A stretch of 64,000 nucleotides of DNA. It comes from DATJOJ01 sp035507035 (GTDB taxonomy: Bacteria > Acidobacteriota > Terriglobia > Terriglobales > Acidobacteriaceae). Shown piece by piece: positions 42,006 to 50,981 of this stretch. Location of the stretch: contig DATJOJ010000061.1 of assembly GCA_035507035.1 (NCBI GenBank), positions 124,001 through 188,000 on the forward strand, given 5' to 3'. The first letter of the stretch is position 1; every line of letters starts with the position of its first letter. A program made the position numbers and the translations under genes. The notes beneath the pieces were generated by a model. The model saw only the letters and a list, made by a program, of their open reading frames with translations. It ran no database searches and had not been told where the DNA came from.

Positions 42006-42998
42006 ATGCATCTCCGATGGTCGTTGCTTGCCGTTCTCACCCTTTTGGTTCCCTACTGCTGGTCCCAGTTCGCCAACAAAGTGGATAGTTACGGCACGGT
42101 GCGCGTGCGAATTGTCTTCAGCGACGATCGGCACTGCCACGTGCAGCTGCATGTCGTTCTCATGGGTGGGTCTAGCAATACCCCAATCACCGATACCTAT
42201 ACCAACGATGAGTGCATGGTGGACTTTGCGGCCTTGCAGGTCGGCGACTACCACCTCGTAATCTCGGGTGAAGGTGTGGAGGAAACCGATAGCGGCGTTT
42301 TTCAAGTGGATGCTCGCAAAAGCAGTCAGTCCCTATTTGTCACCGTGAAGCGCACTGGAGAAGGCGAGGCGCCTCCAAATCGGGCGGGAGCACCGACTGT
42401 TGCCCTCGTCGACATCAATGTTCCCGATAGCGCAAAAAGAGAATATCAAAAAGCCGCCGAACCTCTTAGCAAGGGGAACTGGAAGAAAGCAAAGGAAGCG
42501 ATTCTGAAAGCCTTGGCGATTTATCCAAAGTTCGCTGCCGCCTATAACGATCTGGGCGTGATCTATGCCCGCTTGGGCGACCGCCTTCACGAGCGCGAAG
42601 CGCTACAACAAGCGGTTACTTTAAATGATCATTTTTCAGCCGCGTACGTAAATCTCGGTAAGATGTCGATTGCCGATCGCGATTTTCCCGGCGCCGAGAC
42701 TTTCTTAGACAAGGCGATCAGCTCCGATCCAGCCAACCCTGACACCCTGATGTTGCTCGCCAACGTCGAGCTTCTGGACAAGCACTTTGACGAGGCAATT
42801 GCGAACTGCCGCAAAGTACACTCGATGCCCCATGGCTCGGAAAGCCTGGTTCACTACATAGCGGCCCGAGCCTTGATGCACGAAAACCGTCGTGACGAGG
42901 CAGTCACCGAGCTGCGCACCTTTCTGGTCGAAGAGCCATCCGGGCCCCGCGCTGATGCGGTTCGCGGCGAACTCGTCTCTCTGCACGCCAGCAACTGA
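42006..42998 (+). CDS. Secreted TPR protein
   Basis: 330 residues, signal peptide (MHLRWSLLAVLTLLVPYCWS). A beta-rich N-terminal domain (about 25-120, VRVRIVFSDDRHCHVQLHVV) resembles a small carboxypeptidase-regulatory or Ig-like fold. Four TPR-like units follow from about 145 (YQKAAEPLSKGNWKKAKEAI; AAYNDLGVIYARLGDRLHER). It is probably periplasmic. The 250-nt 5' gap, shared with the divergent phosphatase gene, shows no confident promoter. Confidence 0.8.
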   Translation: MHLRWSLLAVLTLLVPYCWSQFANKVDSYGTVRVRIVFSDDRHCHVQLHVVLMGGSSNTPITDTYTNDECMVDFAALQVGDYHLVISGEGVEETDSGVFQVDARKSSQSLFVTVKRTGEGEAPPNRAGAPTVALVDINVPDSAKREYQKAAEPLSKGNWKKAKEAILKALAIYPKFAAAYNDLGVIYARLGDRLHEREALQQAVTLNDHFSAAYVNLGKMSIADRDFPGAETFLDKAISSDPANPDTLMLLANVELLDKHFDEAIANCRKVHSMPHGSESLVHYIAARALMHENRRDEAVTELRTFLVEEPSGPRADAVRGELVSLHASN

Positions 42999-43001
42999 AA
43001 A

Positions 43002-43196
43002 TTAGAGTAATCCAGCGGTTTTCACGGTCAGAACGCTCAGCGCGGTTTCCAGCTTGAGGATGGCTTCGGCTAATTCCGGATGTTTCCCGATCCTCTTTTG
43101 CAGGGTTGTCAGTAGCTCACGAGCTTCGGCTACGTGTTCAGCCGCTGGATTGGCTTGTTCCTGACGTGTCGACTCAGATCCAGAGGGTTGTGGCAT
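43002..43196 (-). CDS. Small hypothetical protein, 64 aa
   Basis: Helical, charged protein (AEHVAEARELLTTLQKRIGK; LAEAILKLETALSVL) with coiled-coil character and no TM. It starts at the ATG at 43196. No family recognised. It lies 3 nt from the convergent TPR gene. Confidence 0.5.
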   Translation of the reverse strand: MPQPSGSESTRQEQANPAAEHVAEARELLTTLQKRIGKHPELAEAILKLETALSVLTVKTAGLL

Positions 43197-43275
43197 GTTA
43201 CGCTTCCGTGAAAATTCTTCCGACCTTCTTCAACTCTGACTCAGCAACAATTATAGTATCCCTTCGCTCAGAGCA

Positions 43276-45036
43276 TTGGATTCGGAACTTGTGCCGGAAG
43301 TCAATGTCCAACCCGGTGCGAAACTGCACGACCTAGTGGCGAGTGGACAACTGCCGCTGGCGGTCGCGTATTTGCAGCAGTTCCCACCGCCGCAAGCCGC
43401 CGAGATGCTTTTAGAGCTCTCATTTGAAGAGCAGCAACCACTGTTCCGAGGGTTGTCGCCAAAATTCGCTGCGGCCCTGCTTCCGCGTTTTCCCTACTAT
43501 CACTCATACGTTCTGCTTCACACCCGCCCCATCGATGAAATGCGCGCCATTGTGAATGAGATCGACCCCACGGACCGGATGCGGTTCATCGACGAACTGC
43601 CGGAAGAAGCCTGGCACCGATTGATGGAGGAACTCTCTGGCAAAGTAGTCGAGGCCCCGGTCGAATTGCCTCCGACCCTAGGTGCGGCCTCACCAGTTGT
43701 TGCACCCGTGACCCGTACCGCAGCCACCGAATTCATTCTCGAAGCAAAAGGCGTAGAAAAGAGCTTCATTCAGCCAGGTGGAAGAAGTATTCAGGTAATT
43801 GCGCCTACCGATTTGTCACTCGAAGCCGACAGCATCATAGCCCTCCTTGGCCCCTCGGGCTCGGGCAAATCGACCCTGCTGCGAATTTTGGCTGGCCTCA
43901 CCCTGCCCACTTCGGGGGAGGTCCTGTGGCACGGCAAGCCATTGCACGAAAGCCGACCCAACGTCGCCATTGTTTTCCAAAGCTTTGCGCTTTTTCCTTG
44001 GTTGACGGTTCTGGATAACGTGGAAGCCCCCTTGCTGGCGCGCGGAATGAGTCACGAGCAACGCCACCCGCGAGCTAAGAAGGCTCTGGACCTGGTTGGA
44101 CTGAAGGGATTTGAAACAGCCTATCCCAAAGAGCTCTCGGGTGGGATGAAGCAACGCGTGGGCTTCGCCCGCGCTTTGGCCATCGAGCCGGAAGTGTTGT
44201 TTATGGACGAGCCGTTCTCCGCGCTCGACGTTCTGACAGCTGAAAACCTTCGCGGCGAATTATTGGAGCTGTGGTTGGGCAAGAAGATTCCAACGCGCTG
44301 CATTTTCATCGTGACCCACAACATTGAAGAGGCCGTTCTTCTGGCGGATCGCGTGATCGTGCTCGGACGCAATCCAGCGCGAATCCGCGCCGACTTCGAA
44401 CTTGGGCTCAAGCACCCACGCAATCGCAACGCCGCTGAGTTTTTGCTCTACGTCGATTACATCTACAAAGTGATGACCCAGCCGGAGCGAGAGTTTGCAC
44501 CGCCAACCGCCGTGGGAGCGAAGGCCGCCTATCCCATGCTGCCGCATGCCCGGCCGGGCGGCATCGCGGGATTGGTGGAACTGCTGAATGATCGCGGTGG
44601 CGAAGACGATCTCTACCACGTAGCGGAAGAATTGTTGATGGAAGTAGACGACCTTTTGCCGATCGTCGACGCAGCCACGCTACTGGGGTTTGCCATCTCT
44701 CGCCATGGCGATCTAAAGCTGACGCCCGAGGGTAAGGCATTTGCCGAAGCCGATATTGCCACGCGAAAAAAAATGTTCGGCGAGGCGGTCAGTAATCACG
44801 TTCCCTTGCTCAAACAAATGCGAAGTACGCTGCAGACTAAATCCGACGGAGCCATGCCACTGGAATTCTTCCAGGACATCCTGGACGAGCACTTTCCCGA
44901 GAGCGAAGTCCAAGCGCAGATGGATACCGCGCTCAACTGGGGACGCTACGCGGAAATGTTTACCTACGATGCGGAGCGAGATCGATTGCTATTGTGGCCG
45001 TCGAATACCGCCGCGGGTGACCTATCCCATCATTAA
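43276..45036 (+). CDS. Fusion ABC ATPase: MgtE_N-like + ABC + AAA-associated C-terminal domain
   Basis: 586 residues from a TTG. Residues of about 20-120 match the MgtE N-terminal superhelix (AAEMLLELSFEEQQPLFRGL; LLPRFPYYHS; IDPTDRMRFIDELPEEAW). Residues of about 150-370 are a nitrate/sulfonate-type ABC ATPase: GPSGSGKST, ELSGGMKQRVGFARA, LFMDEPFSALD, VTHNIEEAV. From about 400 an AAA_assoc_C-type domain follows (GGIAGLVELLNDRGGEDDLY...). No permease or binding-protein gene is next to it. The MgtE_N domain usually senses Mg2+ in channels; in an ABC ATPase it is unexpected. Confidence 0.87.
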   Translation: MDSELVPEVNVQPGAKLHDLVASGQLPLAVAYLQQFPPPQAAEMLLELSFEEQQPLFRGLSPKFAAALLPRFPYYHSYVLLHTRPIDEMRAIVNEIDPTDRMRFIDELPEEAWHRLMEELSGKVVEAPVELPPTLGAASPVVAPVTRTAATEFILEAKGVEKSFIQPGGRSIQVIAPTDLSLEADSIIALLGPSGSGKSTLLRILAGLTLPTSGEVLWHGKPLHESRPNVAIVFQSFALFPWLTVLDNVEAPLLARGMSHEQRHPRAKKALDLVGLKGFETAYPKELSGGMKQRVGFARALAIEPEVLFMDEPFSALDVLTAENLRGELLELWLGKKIPTRCIFIVTHNIEEAVLLADRVIVLGRNPARIRADFELGLKHPRNRNAAEFLLYVDYIYKVMTQPEREFAPPTAVGAKAAYPMLPHARPGGIAGLVELLNDRGGEDDLYHVAEELLMEVDDLLPIVDAATLLGFAISRHGDLKLTPEGKAFAEADIATRKKMFGEAVSNHVPLLKQMRSTLQTKSDGAMPLEFFQDILDEHFPESEVQAQMDTALNWGRYAEMFTYDAERDRLLLWPSNTAAGDLSHH

Positions 45037-45047
45037 GATCCGCTTGA

Positions 45048-46253
45048 TCAGCCTTCGCTGGTCATGATGAACAGTGGCTTCATCTCAAAGCTGCTGTAGT
45101 GCGGACGCAGTCTCGGCACATTGTACTGCTCTTTGACGTTCACGACCTTCTTGCAAGCCGTCACCGCATCCACCGGCATATTGTCGTAACGTCCATTCTT
45201 GAGCACCACCAGGCGTCCGTGCACTTTGCTTAAAAGTAAATCGAGAGCGAGGTTGCCATATGCCATCGGCACAATCGAGTCAATCGCATCCGGATCGCCG
45301 CAACGCACCAGGTAACCGAGCTTCTGAGTAATGCACTCGATCGTTTTGCCATTATTGAACTTTGGCGACAACTCTTTCAGCTTCTCCGAAACCAGATCGC
45401 CGATCCCACCGAGTTTCTTATGGCCGTAGGCGTCGGTCGTCTCTTTCTCGTAGACCATCTCGCCGCCTTCAAACATCGCTCCCTCGGAGACCAGAACAAC
45501 GGAATAGCGGCTGGGATTTTTCCGCCGGTCCGCGACCAGCAATTCGGTAAGTTGCTCGATGTTGAACTTGTGTTCTGGAATTACACACCGGTTCGCCGCA
45601 CCTGCCATCGTCGGCAACATCGCAGTGAATCCGGCGTACCGCCCGAAAACCTCCAGAACCAGGAAACGTTCATGCGATCCCGCAGAAGTGCGGAGATCGT
45701 TGGTCATCTGGATCGTCCGAGTGATGCAGGTGCTGAAACCGATGCAATAGTCGGTGCCGGGCACATCGTTATCCATCGTCTTGGGAATCGCAACAACCTT
45801 CACGCCCTCCTGATAAAGCCGTACACCGTAACTGAGCGTGTCGTCGCCGCCGATGGGAATCAGAAAATCGATGCCGAGCCAATCCAGGTTTTTGAGCACA
45901 TCGGGGGTCAAATCGTTGCGGTCGGCGTTGTACGTCTGCTTCAGGTGGGCGGGCACGCTAGACTTGCTGACTTTGCCAGGATTCGTCCGTGAACTATGCA
46001 GGAAGGTTCCGCCAGTCCGGCCGGCGCGATTCACAATCTCTTCCGTTAACAAGACGATGTTGTCGCTGTTGTCATAATCCTTTTCGCGCACCAGCTCGAC
46101 CAGCCCACCCCAGCCATGCCGGATGCCGATGACTTGATAACCCTCACGCAAGGCGCGAATCGTGACGGCCCGGATGGCCGGGTTCAAGCCCGGCACATCT
46201 CCGCCGCCGGTGAGAATCCCAATTACGCCTCTTTTGGTAGCGATATTCGCCAT
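45048..46253 (-). CDS. pfp: 6-phosphofructokinase, PPi-dependent type by signature
   Basis: 401 residues. It phosphorylates fructose 6-phosphate in glycolysis. The phosphoryl-donor residues point to PPi rather than ATP: GGDD (135-138), where ATP enzymes have GGDG, and PKTMDND (157-163), where ATP enzymes have PGT. The N-terminal GGGDVPGLN and MTNDLRTSAGSHERFLVLEV are also family-typical. A PPi enzyme would run reversibly and save ATP. The single-residue rule is established for the family but assay would be needed to prove it here. Confidence 0.9.
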   Translation of the reverse strand: MANIATKRGVIGILTGGGDVPGLNPAIRAVTIRALREGYQVIGIRHGWGGLVELVREKDYDNSDNIVLLTEEIVNRAGRTGGTFLHSSRTNPGKVSKSSVPAHLKQTYNADRNDLTPDVLKNLDWLGIDFLIPIGGDDTLSYGVRLYQEGVKVVAIPKTMDNDVPGTDYCIGFSTCITRTIQMTNDLRTSAGSHERFLVLEVFGRYAGFTAMLPTMAGAANRCVIPEHKFNIEQLTELLVADRRKNPSRYSVVLVSEGAMFEGGEMVYEKETTDAYGHKKLGGIGDLVSEKLKELSPKFNNGKTIECITQKLGYLVRCGDPDAIDSIVPMAYGNLALDLLLSKVHGRLVVLKNGRYDNMPVDAVTACKKVVNVKEQYNVPRLRPHYSSFEMKPLFIMTSEG

Positions 46254-46386
46254 CGGATCATTCCTCGCTTTCGTTCGCGCGATTCGCCTAGTGAACTTCC
46301 ATTATTTTAAAGGAGCGGCATCGGCGCAGTGACTATACTCACAGCCTGTAGTGAAAGCCTTAAAAATCCCGGCAGTGACAAATGGT

Positions 46387-47328
46387 TTATCGATGCTTTT
46401 CCCGTCCGGTGATTTCTCCCAGTTGCCGTCGCCAGTCGAGTTCATCAATGAATGCTCGAGACTCGCGCCAGTTCGGATGCACTTTTACAAACAGCTCCAA
46501 GTAAACTTGCGTGCCAACCATCTTTTCAATCTGCAGGCGCGCGGCCGTGCCGATCTTCTTCAGCATCTGGCCCTGCTTGCCAACCAGAATTCGTTTCTGC
46601 CCATCGCGCTCGCAATAAATGGTCGCGGCGATGCGGCTCAACCTCACCCCTTCTTCGAACTGCTCCACCACGACAGTTGTTGCGTACGGGATCTCTTCGC
46701 TTGTTGCCAGCAATACCTGTTCACGGACTGCCTCGGCCACCATGAAACGTATAGGTTGATCGGTGATCTGATCTTCAGGGAAGTAGGGTTGCGCGGCTGG
46801 CAGTTCAGCGACGGCCTTTTCCAGCAGGACGTCTAGCCCTGAACCCTTGCGAGCGGACAGCGGAATGATTTCCTTGAACTCATACAGCCGGTGGTATTCG
46901 TCGATCATCGGCAGCAGTTGGTCTTTCTGCTTCAACAAGTCGATCTTGTTCAAGAGAAGAAACACCGGCGTGCCCGTCCGCTTGGCCATTTCCAGCGTGA
47001 ATTGATCGCTGGGACCAAACCTCTGCGTGACATCGACGATTAACAGCAGCAGATCGCACCCCTCCAGCGCCTCGCGAACTTCGCCCATCATCTTCCGGCC
47101 AAGCGAACTGTCAGGCTTGTGTACTCCAGGTGTGTCGATTAATACGATCTGCGCGCCCGATCGATTTTTCTGCTTTGGAATTTGCACGATCCCCAGAATT
47201 CGATTGCGAGTGGTTTGCGGTTTTGGGCTGACAATGGCTAACTTCTCGCCGACCAACGCGTTCAGCAGTGTCGATTTGCCGGCGTTAGGCCGGCCAAGAA
47301 TGCAAACGAATCCACAATGAAAAGACAT
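46387..47328 (-). CDS. era: GTPase Era
   Basis: 313 residues. It is a 30S-assembly GTPase that binds the 3' end of 16S rRNA. G1 GRPNAGKSTLLNALVG, G3 DTPGVHKPDSSLG and G4 NKIDLL, then the KH domain with RILVGKQGQMLKKIGTAARL. Length is normal. It follows the corC-like gene on the same strand, closing the phoH-ybeY-corC-era run. Confidence 0.97.
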   Translation of the reverse strand: MSFHCGFVCILGRPNAGKSTLLNALVGEKLAIVSPKPQTTRNRILGIVQIPKQKNRSGAQIVLIDTPGVHKPDSSLGRKMMGEVREALEGCDLLLLIVDVTQRFGPSDQFTLEMAKRTGTPVFLLLNKIDLLKQKDQLLPMIDEYHRLYEFKEIIPLSARKGSGLDVLLEKAVAELPAAQPYFPEDQITDQPIRFMVAEAVREQVLLATSEEIPYATTVVVEQFEEGVRLSRIAATIYCERDGQKRILVGKQGQMLKKIGTAARLQIEKMVGTQVYLELFVKVHPNWRESRAFIDELDWRRQLGEITGREKHR

Positions 47329-47339
47329 GAGGGAGTTTA

Positions 47340-47441
47340 TGATTTAGAAATTGGGTAATTTTGTAATATATAAATCGTTTCGCAATGCGGGATCACTAGG
47401 CTCTTAAATTACACAATTACCAAATCACAAAATCACCAACT
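47340..47441. repeat. AT-rich imperfect inverted repeat between era and corC
   Basis: The gap is markedly AT-rich in a GC-rich setting. ATTGGGTAATTTTGTAAT near 47351-47368 faces ATTACACAATTACCAAAT near 47408-47425, giving an imperfect dyad around a GC island (CGCAATGCGGGATCAC). It may be a promoter/terminator region for era or a dispersed AT-rich element. Confidence 0.45.
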
Positions 47442-48707
47442 CTAGATCAGTCTCATCTGTTTGGGTTGCGCTGCCGTGATCCGTACCTTGCGTACCCGAC
47501 GCTCGGTAGAGTCCAGAATTTCAAAACGCAAACCGTCATCTTCGATGACTTCGCCCCTCTGCGGAATGCGTCCGGCCAACTCACTCACCAATCCGGCGAT
47601 AGTCGCCGCTTCTTTTCCTTCCGGCCGCATGCCGAATAATTCGTCCAGCCGGTCCACGTCCATGTTTCCGGTAACGATGTACGACTGATCGTTCTCCCGC
47701 ACCACGTCGGCTTTGTCGTGCTCATCGCCAATTTCCCCGACAATCTCTTCGATCAGATCTTCAATCGTCACCAATCCGGCCACGCCGCCATATTCGTCCA
47801 CCACGATCGCCATCCGGATATTGCTTTTCTGCATTTCACGCAGCAGATCGCTGCCGAGCTTGCTCTCCGGAACGAAATACACGTCTTTGCGCATCAGCGT
47901 GTCCACAGTGCGCGTACGAGCTTCGGAATCCGGCACCTGCAGCGCATCCTGCGCGTAGACGATGCCTTTAATGTTATGAATCGTTCCCTCATAAACAGGC
48001 ACGCGGGAGAACGGCTTTTCGCGGAGTAGCTCCACGAATTGCTCCATGGTTGTGTTGGTCGGAACCGCCACGATCTCGGGCCGTGGTTTCATGGCTTCAC
48101 GTACCGTTTTCTCCCCAAACTCGACGACCGACTGAATCAAGTCACGATTGCTTTCATCCAGGATGCCTTCTTCTGCGCCGGCTTCAATCAGCGCATCGAC
48201 AGCTTCTGCCTGCGTGTCTGGCTGTTCTTCCGAGTGTTCTTTCGTGAGTGATGCCACCGACTGCAAAAATCCCACGATCAGAGTTACGGGTAACACCAGA
48301 TAAACCAGAATGCGCAACCATAGCGCCCAACGCAGCAACCAACGCCCTTTGGTACGAGAGAAAAACACGAATGGCAAAAATCGGTTGCAGATGATCACAA
48401 TCAAAATGAGGCTGAGCGTGGCCTGCATGATTTCGTGAATGCTCCACGCCCGATCGCGAAATACCATGAAGCCCACCAGCATCGCGATCGCCGCCATGGT
48501 GAGCTGGGTCAGCGTTGCCATCGACAACGCGGCCCGAGCCCGGCTCACACCTAACCTCGGCTCGACATTCTGCTCAAATGCATCGATATTGTCCTGGAAG
48601 TCGCGCGAAAGAAACTTGCCAATCTCCGAGTACAAGCGTTCCACATACGAGACCAGGGTAAGCAGCCCGAGCAGCATGATGAGCGCGAGCGCGATGGCAT
48701 AGTTCAT
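47442..48707 (-). CDS. CNNM/CBS-domain protein (CorC/hemolysin family)
   Basis: 421 residues from the ATG at 48707 (MNYAIALALIMLLGLLTLVS). About three to four TM helices (DUF21/CNNM), then two CBS domains (REAMKPRPEIVAVPTNTTME; LMRKDVYFVPESKLGSDLLR; MAIVVDEYGGVAGLVTIEDL) and a CorC_HlyC tail (GLVSELAGRIPQRGEVIEDD). Such proteins are linked to Mg2+/Co2+ efflux. It lies 11 nt after ybeY in the same run. Confidence 0.93.
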   Translation of the reverse strand: MNYAIALALIMLLGLLTLVSYVERLYSEIGKFLSRDFQDNIDAFEQNVEPRLGVSRARAALSMATLTQLTMAAIAMLVGFMVFRDRAWSIHEIMQATLSLILIVIICNRFLPFVFFSRTKGRWLLRWALWLRILVYLVLPVTLIVGFLQSVASLTKEHSEEQPDTQAEAVDALIEAGAEEGILDESNRDLIQSVVEFGEKTVREAMKPRPEIVAVPTNTTMEQFVELLREKPFSRVPVYEGTIHNIKGIVYAQDALQVPDSEARTRTVDTLMRKDVYFVPESKLGSDLLREMQKSNIRMAIVVDEYGGVAGLVTIEDLIEEIVGEIGDEHDKADVVRENDQSYIVTGNMDVDRLDELFGMRPEGKEAATIAGLVSELAGRIPQRGEVIEDDGLRFEILDSTERRVRKVRITAAQPKQMRLI

Positions 48708-48717
48708 AGGGAGAGGT

Positions 48718-49239
48718 TCATCGCAATCTTCTCGGCAAGCAAGTGTCCGCTCCTTCGGCACGCTCGATCAAGCCAGTCGGCAGCCTCAGGGCTTTTCGCA
48801 ACTGTTGTTCTTTTCGTGCCATCTCGCCGCGGTCGTTCTCGTGATCGTATCCAGCCAGATGCAACACGCCATGCAGCATCAGAATTTTGATCTCCTCTGC
48901 CGCTTCATGCCCCAATCGCCTTGCGTTTTCCGTCGCAATCTCAGCCGAGATTGCCACGTCTCCTGCCTGTCCATTTCTCGCCTCCGCGGGAGCAGGGAAG
49001 GAGAGCACGTCGGTTGGTTTGTGCTGGCTGCGAAATTTTTGATTCAGACGTTGCATCTCGCGGCTGCTGGTAATCATCACACTGACCTTTTCCTTCAGCT
49101 TCACCGCCCGTCGCGCCCGCACCAGGAAGTTGGCCAGCGACGCCGACGTCACACCCGGCACGCGCTTCTTCAGGATGACCAAGCTCGCGTCCTCTGAACT
49201 CGATTTCGGCAACCGGTCTCTACGCGACGAAGATTTCAC
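48718..49239 (-). CDS. ybeY: Endoribonuclease YbeY
   Basis: 173 residues. It matures the 16S rRNA 3' end and supports ribosome quality control. The zinc site is HGVLHLAGYDHENDRGEM (H-x3-H-x5-H). MQRLNQKFRSQHKPTDVLSF is also conserved. The N-terminal about 40 residues are poorly conserved. Classic neighbours: phoH upstream and corC downstream. Confidence 0.96.
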   Translation of the reverse strand: MKSSSRRDRLPKSSSEDASLVILKKRVPGVTSASLANFLVRARRAVKLKEKVSVMITSSREMQRLNQKFRSQHKPTDVLSFPAPAEARNGQAGDVAISAEIATENARRLGHEAAEEIKILMLHGVLHLAGYDHENDRGEMARKEQQLRKALRLPTGLIERAEGADTCLPRRLR

Positions 49240-49295
49240 GCCTAAAAGCGAACAGGAGGGCCGCCACCGGCACCCTCCTGTTTAATTCTATTCCT

Positions 49296-50387
49296 TTATC
49301 CCTGGCTGGTGATTGACGGGCGCGGTTCTTCGTCCCGCTCCGGCAATGCTACATCGCCGCTATTCGTCTTTCCGTTCGAGTTCCCGCCGTTCGTGCTCGG
49401 AAGGCTTGGTTTCGTCTCCAGTAGCGACAATTGTTGTTCGGCCACTCGTGCCTTATGTTCGTCGTAAGCACGTATGATGCGTTGCACCAGATGGTGGCGC
49501 ACCACATCCCCCTCATCGAAGTAAACGAAACGCAGGCCTTCCACGGATTTCAACACATCGACCGCTTCCAGCAGCCCGCTGCGCCGGGCATTGGGCAGAT
49601 CGATCTGCGTGATGTCACCGGTAATGACAGCTTTCGAATTGAAGCCGAGCCGCGTGACGAACATCTTCATCTGTTCGGAAGTCGTGTTTTGCGCTTCATC
49701 CAGAATCACGAATGAATCGTTCAGGGTTCTACCGCGCATAAAGGCAATCGGCGCAATCTCGATGACGTTCTTCTCCAGAAAACGATCCACTTTTTCGGGA
49801 TCGAGCATGTCGTAAAGCGCGTCGTACAACGGCCGCAGGTATGGATCAATTTTGTCCTGCAACGTCCCTGGCAAGAATCCCAATCGCTCGCCCGCCTCGA
49901 CCGCCGGCCGAGCCAGAATAATGCGGTTCACTCGTTTGCTGAGAAGCGCTGAAATCGCCATCGCCACGGCAAGATAGGTTTTTCCCGTCCCCGCCGGTCC
50001 AATGCCGAAGACCATGTCGTGCGTTTCGATTGCTTCGAGATAGCGCCGCTGGTTGAGGCTCTTTGGCTGCACGCTGCGCCGGCCAAACGAACGCTGCCGT
50101 CCCGCTTCAGCCAAACCGCGCAGCGTAGCCTTCGGATCGGCTACGAGCACGCGCAACATGCTATTGAGATCGCCATTGTTGAACGTGTGTCCAGAACGCT
50201 GCAGTTGATCGTAATCGGCAAATACCTGTTCAGCGCGGGCCACATCGCGGGGAGCACCGTCGAGTTCGATCGAATCCGAACGCAGACCGATGGTGATGTT
50301 CAGGCCGTCTTCCAGCACATGCAGATTTTCGTCTCTGGTACCGAACAGGGTTGCGACGTTGGGGGAAATCTCAATGCTCTTCTTCAT
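49296..50387 (-). CDS. phoH: PhoH-family ATPase
   Basis: 363 residues. Walker A is in VFGIGPAGTGKTYLAVAMAI, Walker B in NDSFVILDEAQNTTSEQMKM. An N-terminal KH-like region (about 1-110) precedes the PhoH helicase-like domain. The C-terminal about 40 residues are a low-complexity Ser/Asn/Gly tail. Its exact role is not settled, but association with ybeY suggests RNA processing. Confidence 0.94.
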   Translation of the reverse strand: MKKSIEISPNVATLFGTRDENLHVLEDGLNITIGLRSDSIELDGAPRDVARAEQVFADYDQLQRSGHTFNNGDLNSMLRVLVADPKATLRGLAEAGRQRSFGRRSVQPKSLNQRRYLEAIETHDMVFGIGPAGTGKTYLAVAMAISALLSKRVNRIILARPAVEAGERLGFLPGTLQDKIDPYLRPLYDALYDMLDPEKVDRFLEKNVIEIAPIAFMRGRTLNDSFVILDEAQNTTSEQMKMFVTRLGFNSKAVITGDITQIDLPNARRSGLLEAVDVLKSVEGLRFVYFDEGDVVRHHLVQRIIRAYDEHKARVAEQQLSLLETKPSLPSTNGGNSNGKTNSGDVALPERDEEPRPSITSQG

Positions 50388-50700
50388 TCAGTTTGGCTGC
50401 TGGCCTCTAAAGGACCGAGGATTGCGATGGGATAGCACTCACTTTGGATGAAGTATGCCTCGGACGGCGTTGTGCGCAAACTATTCCTGTGTACGGAGGT
50501 GGAAGGCGGATTCTTGCCCGTAGAGCAGGCAACTACCATTGCTTACAGGGTATCCCGGCGGGGTAGGGGAGTCAATGTGAATAAATCCCCACCCTGGCCC
50601 ATGGATAACGAAGGTCGGCGGAATCCCCAAGTATTCGGTGTCCTCGGCGGTAAAGGTTTTAAGGGGCGCGCCTGGAAGCTTCCGACGGATTTGACTGCTG
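50388..50700. other. Intergenic stretch upstream of phoH with no gene seen
   Basis: About 310 nt with several open short frames but none with family features, good start sites or consistent codon use. It holds the phoH promoter region and spacer sequence. Confidence 0.5.
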
Positions 50701-50733
50701 GGTACTGGGCCAGTTTCAAACTGACCCAGTACC
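50701..50733. repeat. 33-bp near-perfect palindrome
   Basis: GGTACTGGGCCAGTTT (50701-50716), a C at the centre, AAACTGACCCAGTACC (50718-50733): 15 of 16 positions pair. It is not followed by a T-tract and lies upstream of the direct repeats and the 33-residue frame. Confidence 0.65.
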
Positions 50734-50767
50734 GACTGCTGTTATAGTTTGACTGCTGTTATAGAAT
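50734..50767 (+). promoter_or_regulatory. Tandem GACTGCTGTTATAG repeats with candidate -10
   Basis: GACTGCTGTTATAG occurs at 50734-50747 and 50751-50764, spaced 3 nt. The second copy ends in TATAGA (50760-50765), 8 nt before the ATG at 50774, a leaderless-type geometry. A -35 is not clear. Confidence 0.4.
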
Positions 50768-50773
50768 GTCCAC

Positions 50774-50875
50774 ATGATCGAACAGCAAAAACTGCAAACA
50801 GGCCGTGCCTGGGCGTACCTGGCTGGAGCAATCGTTTTCGTGATCGTTGCGGTTTGGAGATTTGTTGTACGCTGA
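50774..50875 (+). CDS. Possible 33-residue single-TM peptide upstream of rpsT
   Basis: ATG to TGA frame. The N-terminus is polar (MIEQQKLQTG), then comes one hydrophobic helix, AWAYLAGAIVFVIVAVW, ending in a basic tip (RFVVR): a positive-inside single-pass peptide. No Shine-Dalgarno is present, but a -10-like TATAGA lies just upstream. It could also be chance; conservation would decide. Confidence 0.35.
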   Translation: MIEQQKLQTGRAWAYLAGAIVFVIVAVWRFVVR

Positions 50876-50981
50876 TTGAAGTGGCCGGTTTGACCACTCC
50901 CAACCCGCTGGCTTACAATGAGTTACTCGGTGCACGCCGAATCGTCTTCCGAGACATTCCAACAAAGGATTACAAGCTGCA

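Noticed and set aside
50448..50747. 99-residue plus-strand frame upstream of rpsT
   Set aside because: Runs into the palindrome, no homology signs, poor start.
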